This document shows, one piece after another, positions 46,246 through 55,442 of a stretch of DNA of 64,000 nucleotides. Position 1 is the first letter of the stretch. The number at the start of each line of letters is the position of its first letter. Made by a program: the position numbers and the translations under genes. The stretch is from CAWGYT01 sp963826795. Its GTDB lineage: Bacteria > Planctomycetota > Planctomycetia > Pirellulales > Pirellulaceae. The stretch covers positions 232,311 through 296,310 of the forward strand of contig CAWGYT010000025.1 in NCBI GenBank assembly GCA_963826795.1, read 5' to 3'. Under the pieces are notes generated by a model. It was not told the DNA's origin and did no database searches. It worked only from the letters and a program-made list of their open reading frames with translations.

Positions 46246-47637
46246 TTGGACGAAAGCGCGGTCAAGATCGACGTGGTCGTGGCGGAGGACAGTCCGATCC
46301 AGGCGAAGATGCTGCAGAAGCGTCTGATCGACGCGGGCTACGAGGTTCGCGTCGGCGTCAATGGCGCGAAGGCCCTGGAACTGATCCGCGAGCGACCGCC
46401 GCAGATCATCATTTCCGACATCGAAATGCCGGAAATGACCGGGTTCGAGCTGTGCCGCGCCGTCAAGAACGATGCGGAATTGAAACGCATTCCACTGATT
46501 CTGCTCTCCACCCTTTCGTCGCCCGAAGACATCATTCAGGGACTGCATGCTGGGGCGGATAATTACGTCACCAAGCCCTACGATGCAGCGTACTTGTTAA
46601 GCCGCGTCGAGTCGCTGCTGAAGACCCCCATTGGCGACGAAGAAGATCAGGGTCCGGCGCTGGACGTGACGTTATCGGGCAAGCGATATCAGGTCCATGC
46701 GGGTCGTCAGCAGGTGTTGAATCTGCTGATTTCGACCTTTGAGAATGCCGTCGAAAAGAACAACGAACTAATTCGCGTCAACCAGGAGCTGACGCTTGCG
46801 CGAGACAAGCTCACCACCTGGAATGACGAGCTCAAGAATCTGAATGCGAAGTTGGAAACCGCCAACACGCGGATGTCGCGTGACTTGGACGCCGCGGCCA
46901 AGGTTCAGCAATCGCTGTTGCCGACGGCCGACTTGGATTCGAGCACGATTCGCGGTTCCTGGAAATACGTCCCCTGCGACGAATTGGCCGGTGACTTCCT
47001 GAATTTCTTTCCGCTGGACGACCGGCACGTCGCATTCTTCGTAGTCGATGTCAGCGGTCATGGTGTCGCGTCGTCGCTCTTGTCGGTCACCATCGCGCGC
47101 GTGCTGACGCCCCATGCCTCGTCCTCGTCCTTGTTGGTGAAGCAGGACGGGGATCAACGACAGATCGTGCCGCCGCGGGACGTCGTCTCGGAGCTGAATC
47201 GACGCTTTCCGATGGAGGAACAAGGCGGACTGTATTTCACGCTTTTGTACGGCATCTTGAACACTGAGACGCGTGAATTTCGCTACAGCTCGGCTGGTCA
47301 TGACCCGCCCATCCACGTCCCGCGTGGCGAAGCACCGCGGTTTCTACCCGCCGAAGGCTGCCCGATCGGTTGGATGGACGACATCGAATTCGACGAGGAA
47401 GCCATCACACTCGGCGTCGGCGACCGCGTCTTCCTCTACTCCGACGGCGTCCCGGAGGCAATGGACGAGCAGTTGAACGAGTTCGGCGAAGAGCGGATGT
47501 TTGAGGTCATCGCAAGGTTGCAATCCGAACCTTTGCCCGACGGGGTCACGAAATTGTGTGAGTCCGTCAAGACGTGGTGCCAGACGAACGGGCCGAAGGA
47601 CGACGTTTCGCTCTTGGTGTTCGAAATCCCGTCGTAG
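46246..47637 (+). CDS. Response-regulator PP2C phosphatase (RsbU/SpoIIE type)
   Basis: 463 residues. The TTG at 46246 is preferred because GGGAG lies 8 nt upstream; a longer frame from 46135 exists. Domains: receiver (1-125, VVVAEDSPIQAKMLQKRLID, phosphoacceptor in IIISDIEMPEMTG, Lys in NYVTKPYD), a coiled-coil linker (NNELIRVNQELTLARDKLTT), then a PP2C SpoIIE domain with the metal-binding aspartates in CDELAGDFLNFFPLDD and FFVVDVSGHGVASSLLS, RVFLYSDGVPEAMD and GPKDDVSLLVFEI. Phosphorylation of the receiver should switch on dephosphorylation of the STAS protein upstream. It converges with the cheR gene, 8 nt apart, so its histidine kinase could be the neighbouring CheA; that is a guess. Confidence 0.87.
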   Translation: MDESAVKIDVVVAEDSPIQAKMLQKRLIDAGYEVRVGVNGAKALELIRERPPQIIISDIEMPEMTGFELCRAVKNDAELKRIPLILLSTLSSPEDIIQGLHAGADNYVTKPYDAAYLLSRVESLLKTPIGDEEDQGPALDVTLSGKRYQVHAGRQQVLNLLISTFENAVEKNNELIRVNQELTLARDKLTTWNDELKNLNAKLETANTRMSRDLDAAAKVQQSLLPTADLDSSTIRGSWKYVPCDELAGDFLNFFPLDDRHVAFFVVDVSGHGVASSLLSVTIARVLTPHASSSSLLVKQDGDQRQIVPPRDVVSELNRRFPMEEQGGLYFTLLYGILNTETREFRYSSAGHDPPIHVPRGEAPRFLPAEGCPIGWMDDIEFDEEAITLGVGDRVFLYSDGVPEAMDEQLNEFGEERMFEVIARLQSEPLPDGVTKLCESVKTWCQTNGPKDDVSLLVFEIPS

Positions 47638-47645
47638 GCATGATC

Positions 47646-48484
47646 TCAGTCCAGCCGGGCGTGATCGAATCGATAGAAGCTGAAGCCGTCGTTGCGGGTG
47701 ACCTTCAGCGTGGTGTCCAGGTGCAGCGCGGACTCTGCGCCGCCCAGAATCAAGAAACCATCGGGCCGAAGTAGCCGGCCGACCTTTCGCAGGATCTGCT
47801 GACGAGTCGGCACGTCGAAGTAGACCAGGACATTTCGCATCAGGATCACATCCATTCTGGGCATCGGCGGCCAATCGCCGCTGAGATTCAAACGGCGAAA
47901 TGTAACCATCCGGCGCACGCTTTCGTCAAGTTCCCACTGCGTCTCGGTGCGGCGAAAGTATTTGTCTCGCAGCGTTGCCGACAAGCCTCGTTCGATTTCC
48001 AGCTGACTGAATCGGCCGCTTTGAGCCCTGGCCAGGACCTCCTCCGACAGATCGGTCGCCAGCAGGCGGATTGTCCAATCCGAAAGTTGCGTGAACCAAG
48101 CGTGCTCGCGCAAGAGGATCGCGAGGCTGTAGGGCTCCTGGCCGGTGGAGCAGGCGGCGGACCAGAAGTTCAGGGTCTTCGAGTCGCGGCGACGGGCGAG
48201 AAGATCCGGCAAAATGACCTCCCGCACTGTCTCGAAAGGAACTCGGTCGCGGAACCACGACGTCTCGTTTGTCGTCATCGCCTCGACGACTTGCTGACGA
48301 AGCCGTTGGCTGGCCGGATCCCGTAATCGCGCTACGAGCTCATCGATCGAACCAAGACCTGCGCCCGGGCGATCGGCAGCAGTCGAGTTTCAACCAGATA
48401 CTCCTTTTCATCGCCCAGGCGAATCGCCGAAAGTTCGGCCAGCAAGGTGCGGATGTAATCGAAACTCGCGGAACTCATCGCCAT
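47646..48484 (-). pseudogene. cheR: CheR chemoreceptor methyltransferase, frameshifted near its N-terminus
   Basis: The N-terminal helical domain (ASFDYIRTLLAELSAIRLGD, then EKEYLVETRLLPIARAQ) is in one frame from an ATG at 48484 or 48478. It breaks near 48355-48368, and the rest (GLGSIDELVARLRD, then TNETSWFRDRVPFETVREVI, the SAM site LNFWSAACSTGQEPYSLAIL and DVILMRNVLVYFDVPTRQQI) is in another frame. One missing G after CAGG, or a surplus GC in GGGCGCAGG, would explain it. CheR uses S-adenosylmethionine to methylate chemoreceptor glutamates. Last gene of the che operon; without correction only an N-terminally truncated protein, whose SAM domain is complete, could be made. Confidence 0.8.
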
Positions 48485-48557
48485 CGATCGGCTGACTTTC
48501 ACGGGACGCAAACACGCGCGACATGGGTCAGCGCGTGGAGGCAGAGACGCGCTGCAG

Positions 48558-50045
48558 TCAATCGGGCGATCCACGTCGTCGGACGCGGCGGTCAATCTCG
48601 TTCCCGAGGGTCTCGAGCGGAAAGATACCGTCGGCCAGGCCCGCCCGCGCCACCTGACCCGGCATGCCCCAGATCGTGCTGCTGGCTTCGTCCTGTACCA
48701 GGATTTGGCCCCCGGCCTGACGCACGAACTTGCAGCCCAGCAGACCGTCATTTCCCATTCCCGTCAAGACGACCGCCAGCGTATGTTCGCCGTACACCTC
48801 GGCGGCCGAGCGAAACAAGACATCCGCGGAGGGTCGGCACGCGTTCACGGGAGGATCCTGGTTCAGCTGCAAACGATTCCCGTTCACGTCCCCGTGAATC
48901 GCCAGGTGAAATCCTCCGGGGGCGAGGCGGACTTGGCCCCGTTGCAAACGGTCGCCATCCACGGCTTCCCGGACGTCGAACTGGCCGCCCCCCGCCAGTC
49001 GCTCAGCCAGGTATCGCGTGAAGATCGGCGGCATGTGCTGGACGATCAAAACCGGCACGGGGCAATCCAAGACGATCGACGGCAGGATTTTCGCGAGCGC
49101 ACACGGACCTCCCGTCGAGGCCGCCATCACAATCACCTCAACGCGCGAGGCAGTCCGGACGGCGCGGGGCGTCTTGGTCGCAAGCGGACCGGCCTCGTCA
49201 ATGGCGACTCGCTTTTGTACCAGCTGCTTGATCTTGGGAATTAACTCGTCGCGAATCGAACGCCGACCCGCCTCGGCGTCGCGCATTTGAGTGCCGCCCG
49301 GTTTGGCGACGTAATCGTTGGCGCCGCACAACAAGGCCTCCGTCGTGACGGCGGCACCACGCTCGGTCAGCGAGCTGAACATGATCACCGGCAGACGCGG
49401 GTCGATCTTCCGCAGCGCCTTGAGCGTTTCCAGTCCGTTGAGGTTCGGCATCTCCACATCCAGCAGCATGATATCCGGAGCGATCCGCTCCAGTCGCTCA
49501 AGGGCCATTTTTCCATCGACGGCACTGCCGGCCACAACGAGTTCCGGGTCGTCCGAAAGCAAGTTCGTCACGACGCGACGCACGATGACGGAATCATCGA
49601 CGATCATCACGCGAATTTTCCGAACTTCAGCTTTCGAGCGGGGGGGCGTCGAAGTGGTCGGCGACGCGGATGATCCGGAGGGGGAGAATTTCAGGCGCGA
49701 GAGTGCCGTGGCGAGCGACTTTTGCGTGCAGGGTTTGACGATGTACTCGTCCGCACCCGCCGCGATCGCAGTCGACACCCGTGACGGCTCCGACTCGCCA
49801 CTGACCATGACCAACGGCAGATCGCGATAGCGCCCGTCGGCACGCACGGCGCGGATGAACTGCAGTCCGTCCATCTCGGGCATCTGCCAATTGACCGTGG
49901 CCAGGTCCGGCTTGCCGAGTTGGCGGAGTGATTCGAGCCCTTCTTGCCCGTTGGCCGCCTCGCAGGTTTCAAACCCGAAATCACGGAGCATCTTGGCCAG
50001 GATGCTTCGCACCGGCTTCGAGTCGTCGATTACCAATGCACGCAT
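48558..50045 (-). CDS. cheB: CheB-type methylesterase with an additional, degenerate N-terminal receiver
   Basis: 495 residues from the ATG at 50045. Three domains. First receiver (1-122): RALVIDDSKPVRSILAKMLR has the acidic pair, but the phosphoacceptor site reads ATVNWQMPEMDG with Asn (AAT) where Asp is expected; the Lys in EYIVKP is kept. Second receiver (about 145-260): VMIVDDSVIVRRVVTNLLSD with a normal Asp in IMLLDVEMPNLNG. CheB domain (about 300-490): catalytic Ser in MAASTGGPCALAK, His in LIVQHMPPIFTRY and Asp in VVLTGMGNDGLLG. It removes methyl groups from (or deamidates) receptor glutamines. The double-receiver layout suggests the first domain is a phosphorylation-blind docking module. 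Confidence 0.87.
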   Translation of the reverse strand: MRALVIDDSKPVRSILAKMLRDFGFETCEAANGQEGLESLRQLGKPDLATVNWQMPEMDGLQFIRAVRADGRYRDLPLVMVSGESEPSRVSTAIAAGADEYIVKPCTQKSLATALSRLKFSPSGSSASPTTSTPPRSKAEVRKIRVMIVDDSVIVRRVVTNLLSDDPELVVAGSAVDGKMALERLERIAPDIMLLDVEMPNLNGLETLKALRKIDPRLPVIMFSSLTERGAAVTTEALLCGANDYVAKPGGTQMRDAEAGRRSIRDELIPKIKQLVQKRVAIDEAGPLATKTPRAVRTASRVEVIVMAASTGGPCALAKILPSIVLDCPVPVLIVQHMPPIFTRYLAERLAGGGQFDVREAVDGDRLQRGQVRLAPGGFHLAIHGDVNGNRLQLNQDPPVNACRPSADVLFRSAAEVYGEHTLAVVLTGMGNDGLLGCKFVRQAGGQILVQDEASSTIWGMPGQVARAGLADGIFPLETLGNEIDRRVRRRGSPD

Positions 50046-50231
50046 CTGAGTCACTCTTCCGGGAAAGCCGCCGGGCTCGGCCGTTCCTTCACGCGACGAA
50101 ATCCTGCCCACCCTGGATTGTAGCGGCGGACCACCGCCGAAGTGCGGCCTGAGTCAGCGGGAGCCCGGGGGCCGGGAGCCGGGAGCCGGGGCCCGGGAGC
50201 CGGGGGACGCCGGGACAGAGGGCTCACGTCG

Positions 50232-52394
50232 TCACCGCTGCTGGTAGGCGCTGACCAGGTTTTGCAGGTTCGACGCCATCCGGGCAAGTTCCTGGGCGGC
50301 GGTCTGCGTGTTGGCGGCACCTTCGGCCGTGCTCTGCGCCGCCTCGGCGACTTGGGTAATATTTTGAGCGATCTCCGCACTGCCACCGGCCGCCGCCGCC
50401 AGGTTCCGGCCAATCTCGGCAGTGGTCGAGGTCTGCTCCTCCACCGCGGCCGCGATCGTGTTTTCGAGATGGCTGATCCTGTTGACGATCTCGGTGATCT
50501 CGCCGATCGCCGCGACGGCCTGGTCGGTGTCCGCCTGGATCGTATCGATCCGACGCCGAATGTCCTCGGTCGCCTTGGCCGTTTCGTGAGCCAGCTCTTT
50601 GACTTCGCTGGCGACCACGGCAAAGCCCTTGCCCGCATCACCCGCTCGGGCTGCCTCGATCGTCGCGTTCAGTGCGAGCAAATTCGTCTGTTCGGCGATT
50701 GAGGTGATCACCTTGATCACCTCGCCAATTTTGGAACTACTGGCTCCGAGTCGCTGGACCGTTTCGTTCGTCGCGGTCGCGACCGCCACGGCCTGATTCG
50801 CGACTCGGGCCGCCTCGCTGGAACTGCAAGCCACCTCGCGAACGCTCACGCCGAAGTTGTCGACACCGGTGGAAATGGTCTGCGTGCTGTCGCTGACACT
50901 CTCGGCCGACGACGATACCAGCCGAGCCTGAGCGGTTGTCTCTTCCGCCGCAGCACTCATCTGCTGACTGACCGATGTCAGCTCTTCCGACGCGCTGGCC
51001 AGACCTTGCATGTTCTCCGCGATCCCTTCGACCAGTGCCTTCTGGCGATTTGCCTGAGCCGAGAAGGATCGGGTCACCCCCAAGGACACCGTCAGTACAA
51101 AGACGGCCGCCACACAGAAGACAACCAGCGTGAACCAGAGGATGGCTTGCACAGGTTGACGGACTTCACGCATTTCGATGTCCGAAATCAAGGCCCACTT
51201 TACTTCTTCCGTATCCGCTCCATCGGATTCGTGAATGACAATCGGCGACCAGCTGCTCAGCACCGTCTCACCTCGGTAGTTGACCATGGTCCCCGTGCCG
51301 CTCGTCCCTTCCGCCAGCGCTGCACGGGCCGCCGCCGTATCCGACTTGGAAGCGATAATCATCGTTTCCAGTCCCAGTTGCTGCTTGAACCTCGAGTCGT
51401 TGCGAAACGTCATGTCGGGGCCGATGGCGTACGCCTCGCCCGTCTGACCGAGCCCCGTCCGATCGCTCAAGACCGCGTTGATGTCGTCAATGGGGGTCTG
51501 AAAGACCGCCACGCCGATTTTTCGCTGACCGTCGAATATCGGTGACGCGATAAAACTGGCAGCGCTGTCATACGACGGCAAATACGGTTCGTAGTCGGTA
51601 AACGCCACATAGTCTTTCCAGTTGGCCGCTTTGCATCGCTCGAACACCGTCGCGATTCCCGTGCCGGCATAAGGACCGTTCTCCAGCGACGTGGCAAAAT
51701 CAACTTCCTTATCGACGGAGTACACAATTTCGCCTCGTGTCAGATCGACGAGCATGATGTCGTGAAGGCCGAATGTCTCCGCATAATTGCGCAGGATCGC
51801 GTGGTACAGGGCATGAGTTTCGCCGTAGCGGGAGCGGTCCTCAGCGGGACGCACCAATTCGGACTTTGCGCCCAGTGGATGGAAATTTTCCTGGAGATAC
51901 TGGTACTGCAGAAAAACGGCGTCATCGTCGAGTGGCTCGAATTGCGCCTTGATGTTCGGGACCCTGCCGTTGTTGAGTCGTTTGTATTCGCGCTCAAAGT
52001 CGGAGGTATAGTAAGCACGCAGCGATTCTCGGATGGTCGCCAATCGATCCGGAGACACCTCGTTTTCGACGCGGGCCGTGTGGATCGAGTCGGCGAATCC
52101 CCGCATGGCGTCGATCACCATGCGATCCTCCGAAAACGTACGGACCTGGTTGTGCAGCGTCCGGAAATACCCTTCCAATTGCTTGGCTTTGATCTCGCGG
52201 ATCGCCTGGACGTTGGCGGACTGTCGCTGCATCACCTTGCCCGAGGCCCACAGATAGAGCGAGGCCCCCAAGACGATCAGGGGAATCAGCGAAACCCCTA
52301 GCAAGGCCAGCAACAGCCGATTTTTGAAAACGGAAAATACCGTTCGTTTCGCCTCGGATGAAGTCTGACGAACTGCGGGAGCTGACTTAGTCAT
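50232..52394 (-). CDS. Methyl-accepting chemotaxis protein with a periplasmic sensor domain
   Basis: 720 residues from the ATG at 52394 (AGGAA upstream). A first membrane helix (LLLALLGVSLIPLIVLGASL) precedes a ~340-residue periplasmic domain of the dCache-like kind (GYFRTLHNQVRTFSEDRM, YSVDKEVDFATSLENGPYAG, GEAYAIGPDMTFRNDSRF). A second helix (WFTLVVFCVAAVFVLTVSLG) leads into the signalling domain with the conserved hairpin tip EQTNLLALNATIEAARAGDA. No HAMP domain is evident and there is no C-terminal NWETF-type tether. The ligand is unknown. It sits between cheW and cheB, so it is the dedicated receptor of this array. Confidence 0.87.
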   Translation of the reverse strand: MTKSAPAVRQTSSEAKRTVFSVFKNRLLLALLGVSLIPLIVLGASLYLWASGKVMQRQSANVQAIREIKAKQLEGYFRTLHNQVRTFSEDRMVIDAMRGFADSIHTARVENEVSPDRLATIRESLRAYYTSDFEREYKRLNNGRVPNIKAQFEPLDDDAVFLQYQYLQENFHPLGAKSELVRPAEDRSRYGETHALYHAILRNYAETFGLHDIMLVDLTRGEIVYSVDKEVDFATSLENGPYAGTGIATVFERCKAANWKDYVAFTDYEPYLPSYDSAASFIASPIFDGQRKIGVAVFQTPIDDINAVLSDRTGLGQTGEAYAIGPDMTFRNDSRFKQQLGLETMIIASKSDTAAARAALAEGTSGTGTMVNYRGETVLSSWSPIVIHESDGADTEEVKWALISDIEMREVRQPVQAILWFTLVVFCVAAVFVLTVSLGVTRSFSAQANRQKALVEGIAENMQGLASASEELTSVSQQMSAAAEETTAQARLVSSSAESVSDSTQTISTGVDNFGVSVREVACSSSEAARVANQAVAVATATNETVQRLGASSSKIGEVIKVITSIAEQTNLLALNATIEAARAGDAGKGFAVVASEVKELAHETAKATEDIRRRIDTIQADTDQAVAAIGEITEIVNRISHLENTIAAAVEEQTSTTAEIGRNLAAAAGGSAEIAQNITQVAEAAQSTAEGAANTQTAAQELARMASNLQNLVSAYQQR

Positions 52395-52439
52395 GGAATG
52401 TTCCTCAAGATGCAATCGAGACGCAAGCAGCGATGCTCG

Positions 52440-52883
52440 TCATCTCTTGATCCCCCGTTGGTTCAAAACGGCGGCCTGGCCCACATCCAGCACGAGCAGC
52501 AACTTATCCGCCAGCTTGTAGGCTCCCGTGATCAATTCCTTCCCGGCACCTCGCAACGTCGCTGGCGGGGGCTCGAATTGAGATTCTTCCACCGCTTGCA
52601 CGACACCGATTTCATCGACCAGCAGGCTGACCAGCTCATCGCCCAGTTGCACAAACACGTTGGTCCCCCGTGGCGGGTTCAGATCGGGAAGCCCGAGTCG
52701 GCGACGCAGGTCAATCACCGTCACGATTTGTCCGCGACGATTGATCAGGCCCCGAACTTCACGCGGGGCAAGCGGGACCGATGTCATCGGTTGGTAGCGC
52801 AGCACTTCCCGGACGTGCTCGACCGGTACGCCGAAATGGTAGTCGTCAAGCGTGAACGTGCAGTACTGACGGGATGAGTTCAT
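52440..52883 (-). CDS. cheW: CheW coupling protein
   Basis: 147 residues, one SH3-like CheW domain: CTFTLDDYHFGVPVEHVREV, then PREVRGLINRRGQIVTVIDL with the conserved GLINxRGxIxxVIDL core, and KLLLVLDVGQAAVL at the end. It links the receptor to CheA in the array. The ATG lies 1 nt after the CheA stop codon, so expression is coupled. Confidence 0.9.
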   Translation of the reverse strand: MNSSRQYCTFTLDDYHFGVPVEHVREVLRYQPMTSVPLAPREVRGLINRRGQIVTVIDLRRRLGLPDLNPPRGTNVFVQLGDELVSLLVDEIGVVQAVEESQFEPPPATLRGAGKELITGAYKLADKLLLVLDVGQAAVLNQRGIKR

Positions 52884-52884
52884 G

Positions 52885-55194
52885 CTAGGGATTCGCGGTG
52901 TCACCACATCGAACGATTTGGAGGACCGCCGCCAGGTCAATCACGTCCGTGACGCGACCGTCAATCACCGACGATCCCCTGGTGAATCCCGTTTCACCGT
53001 ACCCGGAGTCAAGGACCGGCGGACCCTCGAAGATATCGGCAATCCGCGGCACGACCAGCCCGGCATGGTGACCTGGCGGGCCGAGCACCACCACTGCCAG
53101 CTTGCCCGACTCGGGGTCATTCGAGTCCGACCAGTGCAAGAGGCGCGACAGACGAAGCAGTGGCATGATCTGGCCACCGTACTGGATCACCTCGTGTGAT
53201 CCGGCCAACTCAACCGAGGTCGACGGCAATTCTTCGAGTCGTTGGACTTCCGCCAGTCGAATCGCAATGCGACGCCGCTCGTGATTCTCGCAAAGTAAAT
53301 AGGAAACCTGCGGGGCTTCGCCTGGATCGGCGTCCACCGCCGCCGGGACCCGTTCCGTTTTGGCGACCGAGAGCCCCACTTTTCGTGCGAGTCCCGCGAC
53401 GTCCAGGATCAGGGCGACCGTCCCGTCGCCCATGATCGTTGCGCCGGCGAAGACGGGGATCGACTTGAGCCAGCGGCTGAGCGGTTTGACGACGATCTCC
53501 TCGGTGTCGACCACTTGATCCACGACGAGTCCGAAGCGACAGCCCTCGACCTGCAGAACGACGAGATTCAGAGCCTCGCAACGGTTGGCCGAATCCCTTG
53601 CGAGCTCCAAAACGTGACTCAAGTACACCAGCGGGATCAGCGATCCGCGGAGTCGGCAGACGGGGGCATCGTGAACCCACTCAATGGCCTCGCGGGCCGC
53701 TTCGCTGCCAAAGTTAACCAGTTCCAAAAGACTTCCGCGGGGAATCGCGAAACGATCACTGCCGCAGGTGACGATCAGGGCCGGAATGATCGCCAACGTT
53801 AGCGGGATGGTAATCCGCACCGTCGTCCCGAGTCCGGGTCGGTTGTGGAGCAGGATCGTCCCACCGATTCGCTCGATGTTGGTCCTCACGACGTCCATTC
53901 CAACGCCGCGCCCCGACACATCGGTCACGGTCTGAGCAGTGGAAAAGCCGGGCAGAAAGATCAGTTGCACCAGGTCTTCCTCACTGATGGAACCAACTCG
54001 CTCCGCATCGATCAGGCCGCGTTCCAGGGCTCGCTGCCTGACCCGCGACACATCAATCCCGCCGCCATCGTCGGTCAACTCAATCCCGACTTGGCCGCCC
54101 TCGTGATAGGCCCGCAGCAGCATCCGGCCTTTGCGCGGTTTTCCCCGCGCCACGCGCACCTCGGGGGCCTCGATCCCGTGGTCCACCGCGTTGCGGATCA
54201 GATGCGTCAGGGGATCTTTGATCGCTTCGAGCAACGAACGGTCGAGCTCGGTCTGCTCACCCTCCTGCACCAATTCGATCTCTTTGCCGCAGGCCAGGGC
54301 AAGATCGCGAACGACGCGCGGAAACTTCCGCCAGATCGTCGCCATCGGCTGCATCCGAGTCTGCATCACACCTTCCTGCAATTCCGAGGTGATCAGGCTA
54401 AGCCGCTGGATCGTTTTCCAAAGCGCCGTGTTTTCCAAGTTGGAACTCTGCTGATTCAATTGGTTGCGAGCCAGCACCAATTCTCCCGCCAGGTCCAGCA
54501 GTTCATCCAGTAAGTGAACGTCGACGCGAATCGATCCTTCCGAGGCAGGCTTGTGCGGCGGCCCTTGTGGCACGGGCACGGCGAGCTGGACCGACTCAGC
54601 CCGCTCGATGGCCTCGACCGACTCAGCGGGCTCGATCGACTCCATGGGCTCGCGCGAGTCCGCGACCGCGGCGGACGCGTCGGTCTCCATCATTTCCGGC
54701 GTCGTCAACTCGGTCGGATCAGCACTCACCGCTCGGTCGCTTGCACCGATCGTCGCCGGCAGCGGCGGTCCTTCATCGGAGCTTGGATCGGCGGCGGGTC
54801 CGGCACTCGGGGACATCGCCAGCCGAATCAAGCTTGCCGAGAGTGATCGAAAATCGGTGGCGCCTTCCGCGCCCGAGTCCCGAATGCTGGCGAGCATTTG
54901 ACGAATGCCGTCGATTAACTGAAGCAGCGTCGTGGCGATTTCCTGATTCAGAAAGATCTCGCCGTCGCGTAATCGGCCGAGCAGAGTTTCTCCGTCGTGG
55001 GCCAACGCCCCAAGTTTTGCAAATCCGAAAAAGCCGCTGGTGCCCTTGATCGTGTGGATCGTCCGAAAGACGCTTTCCAATCGCTGCTTGTCGCGCGGAT
55101 TTTGTTCGAGTGCCAACAAGTCCTTGTCCAATTGGTCAAGACTCTCGTCGCATTCCTCGAGAAACTCACCGATAAACTCTTCGTTTTCGCTCAT
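52885..55194 (-). CDS. cheA: CheA histidine kinase with two C-terminal CheW-like domains
   Basis: 769 residues from the ATG at 55194. An N-terminal HPt domain has the phosphorylatable His47 in FRTIHTIKGTSGFFGF. An acidic linker rich in ESVE/AES follows. The dimerisation helices (DELLDLAGELVLARNQLNQQ) and ATPase domain are intact: HLIRNAVDHGIEAPEVR (N box), LTDDGGGIDVSRV (G1) and GRGVGMDVVRTNIERIGG (G2). Two CheW-like domains close the protein: around 500-620 (ALIVTCGSDRFAIPRGSLLE, PVCRLRGSLIPLVYLSHVLE) and around 640-769. No P2 CheY-binding domain is recognised. First gene of the operon cheA-cheW-mcp-cheB-cheR; no CheY-only gene is seen. Confidence 0.88.
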   Translation of the reverse strand: MSENEEFIGEFLEECDESLDQLDKDLLALEQNPRDKQRLESVFRTIHTIKGTSGFFGFAKLGALAHDGETLLGRLRDGEIFLNQEIATTLLQLIDGIRQMLASIRDSGAEGATDFRSLSASLIRLAMSPSAGPAADPSSDEGPPLPATIGASDRAVSADPTELTTPEMMETDASAAVADSREPMESIEPAESVEAIERAESVQLAVPVPQGPPHKPASEGSIRVDVHLLDELLDLAGELVLARNQLNQQSSNLENTALWKTIQRLSLITSELQEGVMQTRMQPMATIWRKFPRVVRDLALACGKEIELVQEGEQTELDRSLLEAIKDPLTHLIRNAVDHGIEAPEVRVARGKPRKGRMLLRAYHEGGQVGIELTDDGGGIDVSRVRQRALERGLIDAERVGSISEEDLVQLIFLPGFSTAQTVTDVSGRGVGMDVVRTNIERIGGTILLHNRPGLGTTVRITIPLTLAIIPALIVTCGSDRFAIPRGSLLELVNFGSEAAREAIEWVHDAPVCRLRGSLIPLVYLSHVLELARDSANRCEALNLVVLQVEGCRFGLVVDQVVDTEEIVVKPLSRWLKSIPVFAGATIMGDGTVALILDVAGLARKVGLSVAKTERVPAAVDADPGEAPQVSYLLCENHERRRIAIRLAEVQRLEELPSTSVELAGSHEVIQYGGQIMPLLRLSRLLHWSDSNDPESGKLAVVVLGPPGHHAGLVVPRIADIFEGPPVLDSGYGETGFTRGSSVIDGRVTDVIDLAAVLQIVRCGDTANP

Positions 55195-55442
55195 GGATCT
55201 CAACAAGGCTTACACGTGGAAACCGACTTCATCATAATCCAAATTCCGAAACCATCACCCGCTGAAACGTCTCGATCCCTGTACACCACACTTTTGTACC
55301 GGGACGCGAGTCTCGGAAATTGGCGGGAATTGGCCATCCCGGCCGGGCTGATCTTGACGTCCGGCCGACGATCCGATACCAGCATCACCGCCAAAAGTTT
55401 CCGAATCGAGCCGCTGCCCCATGCGCGTACTGGTGACACAGC

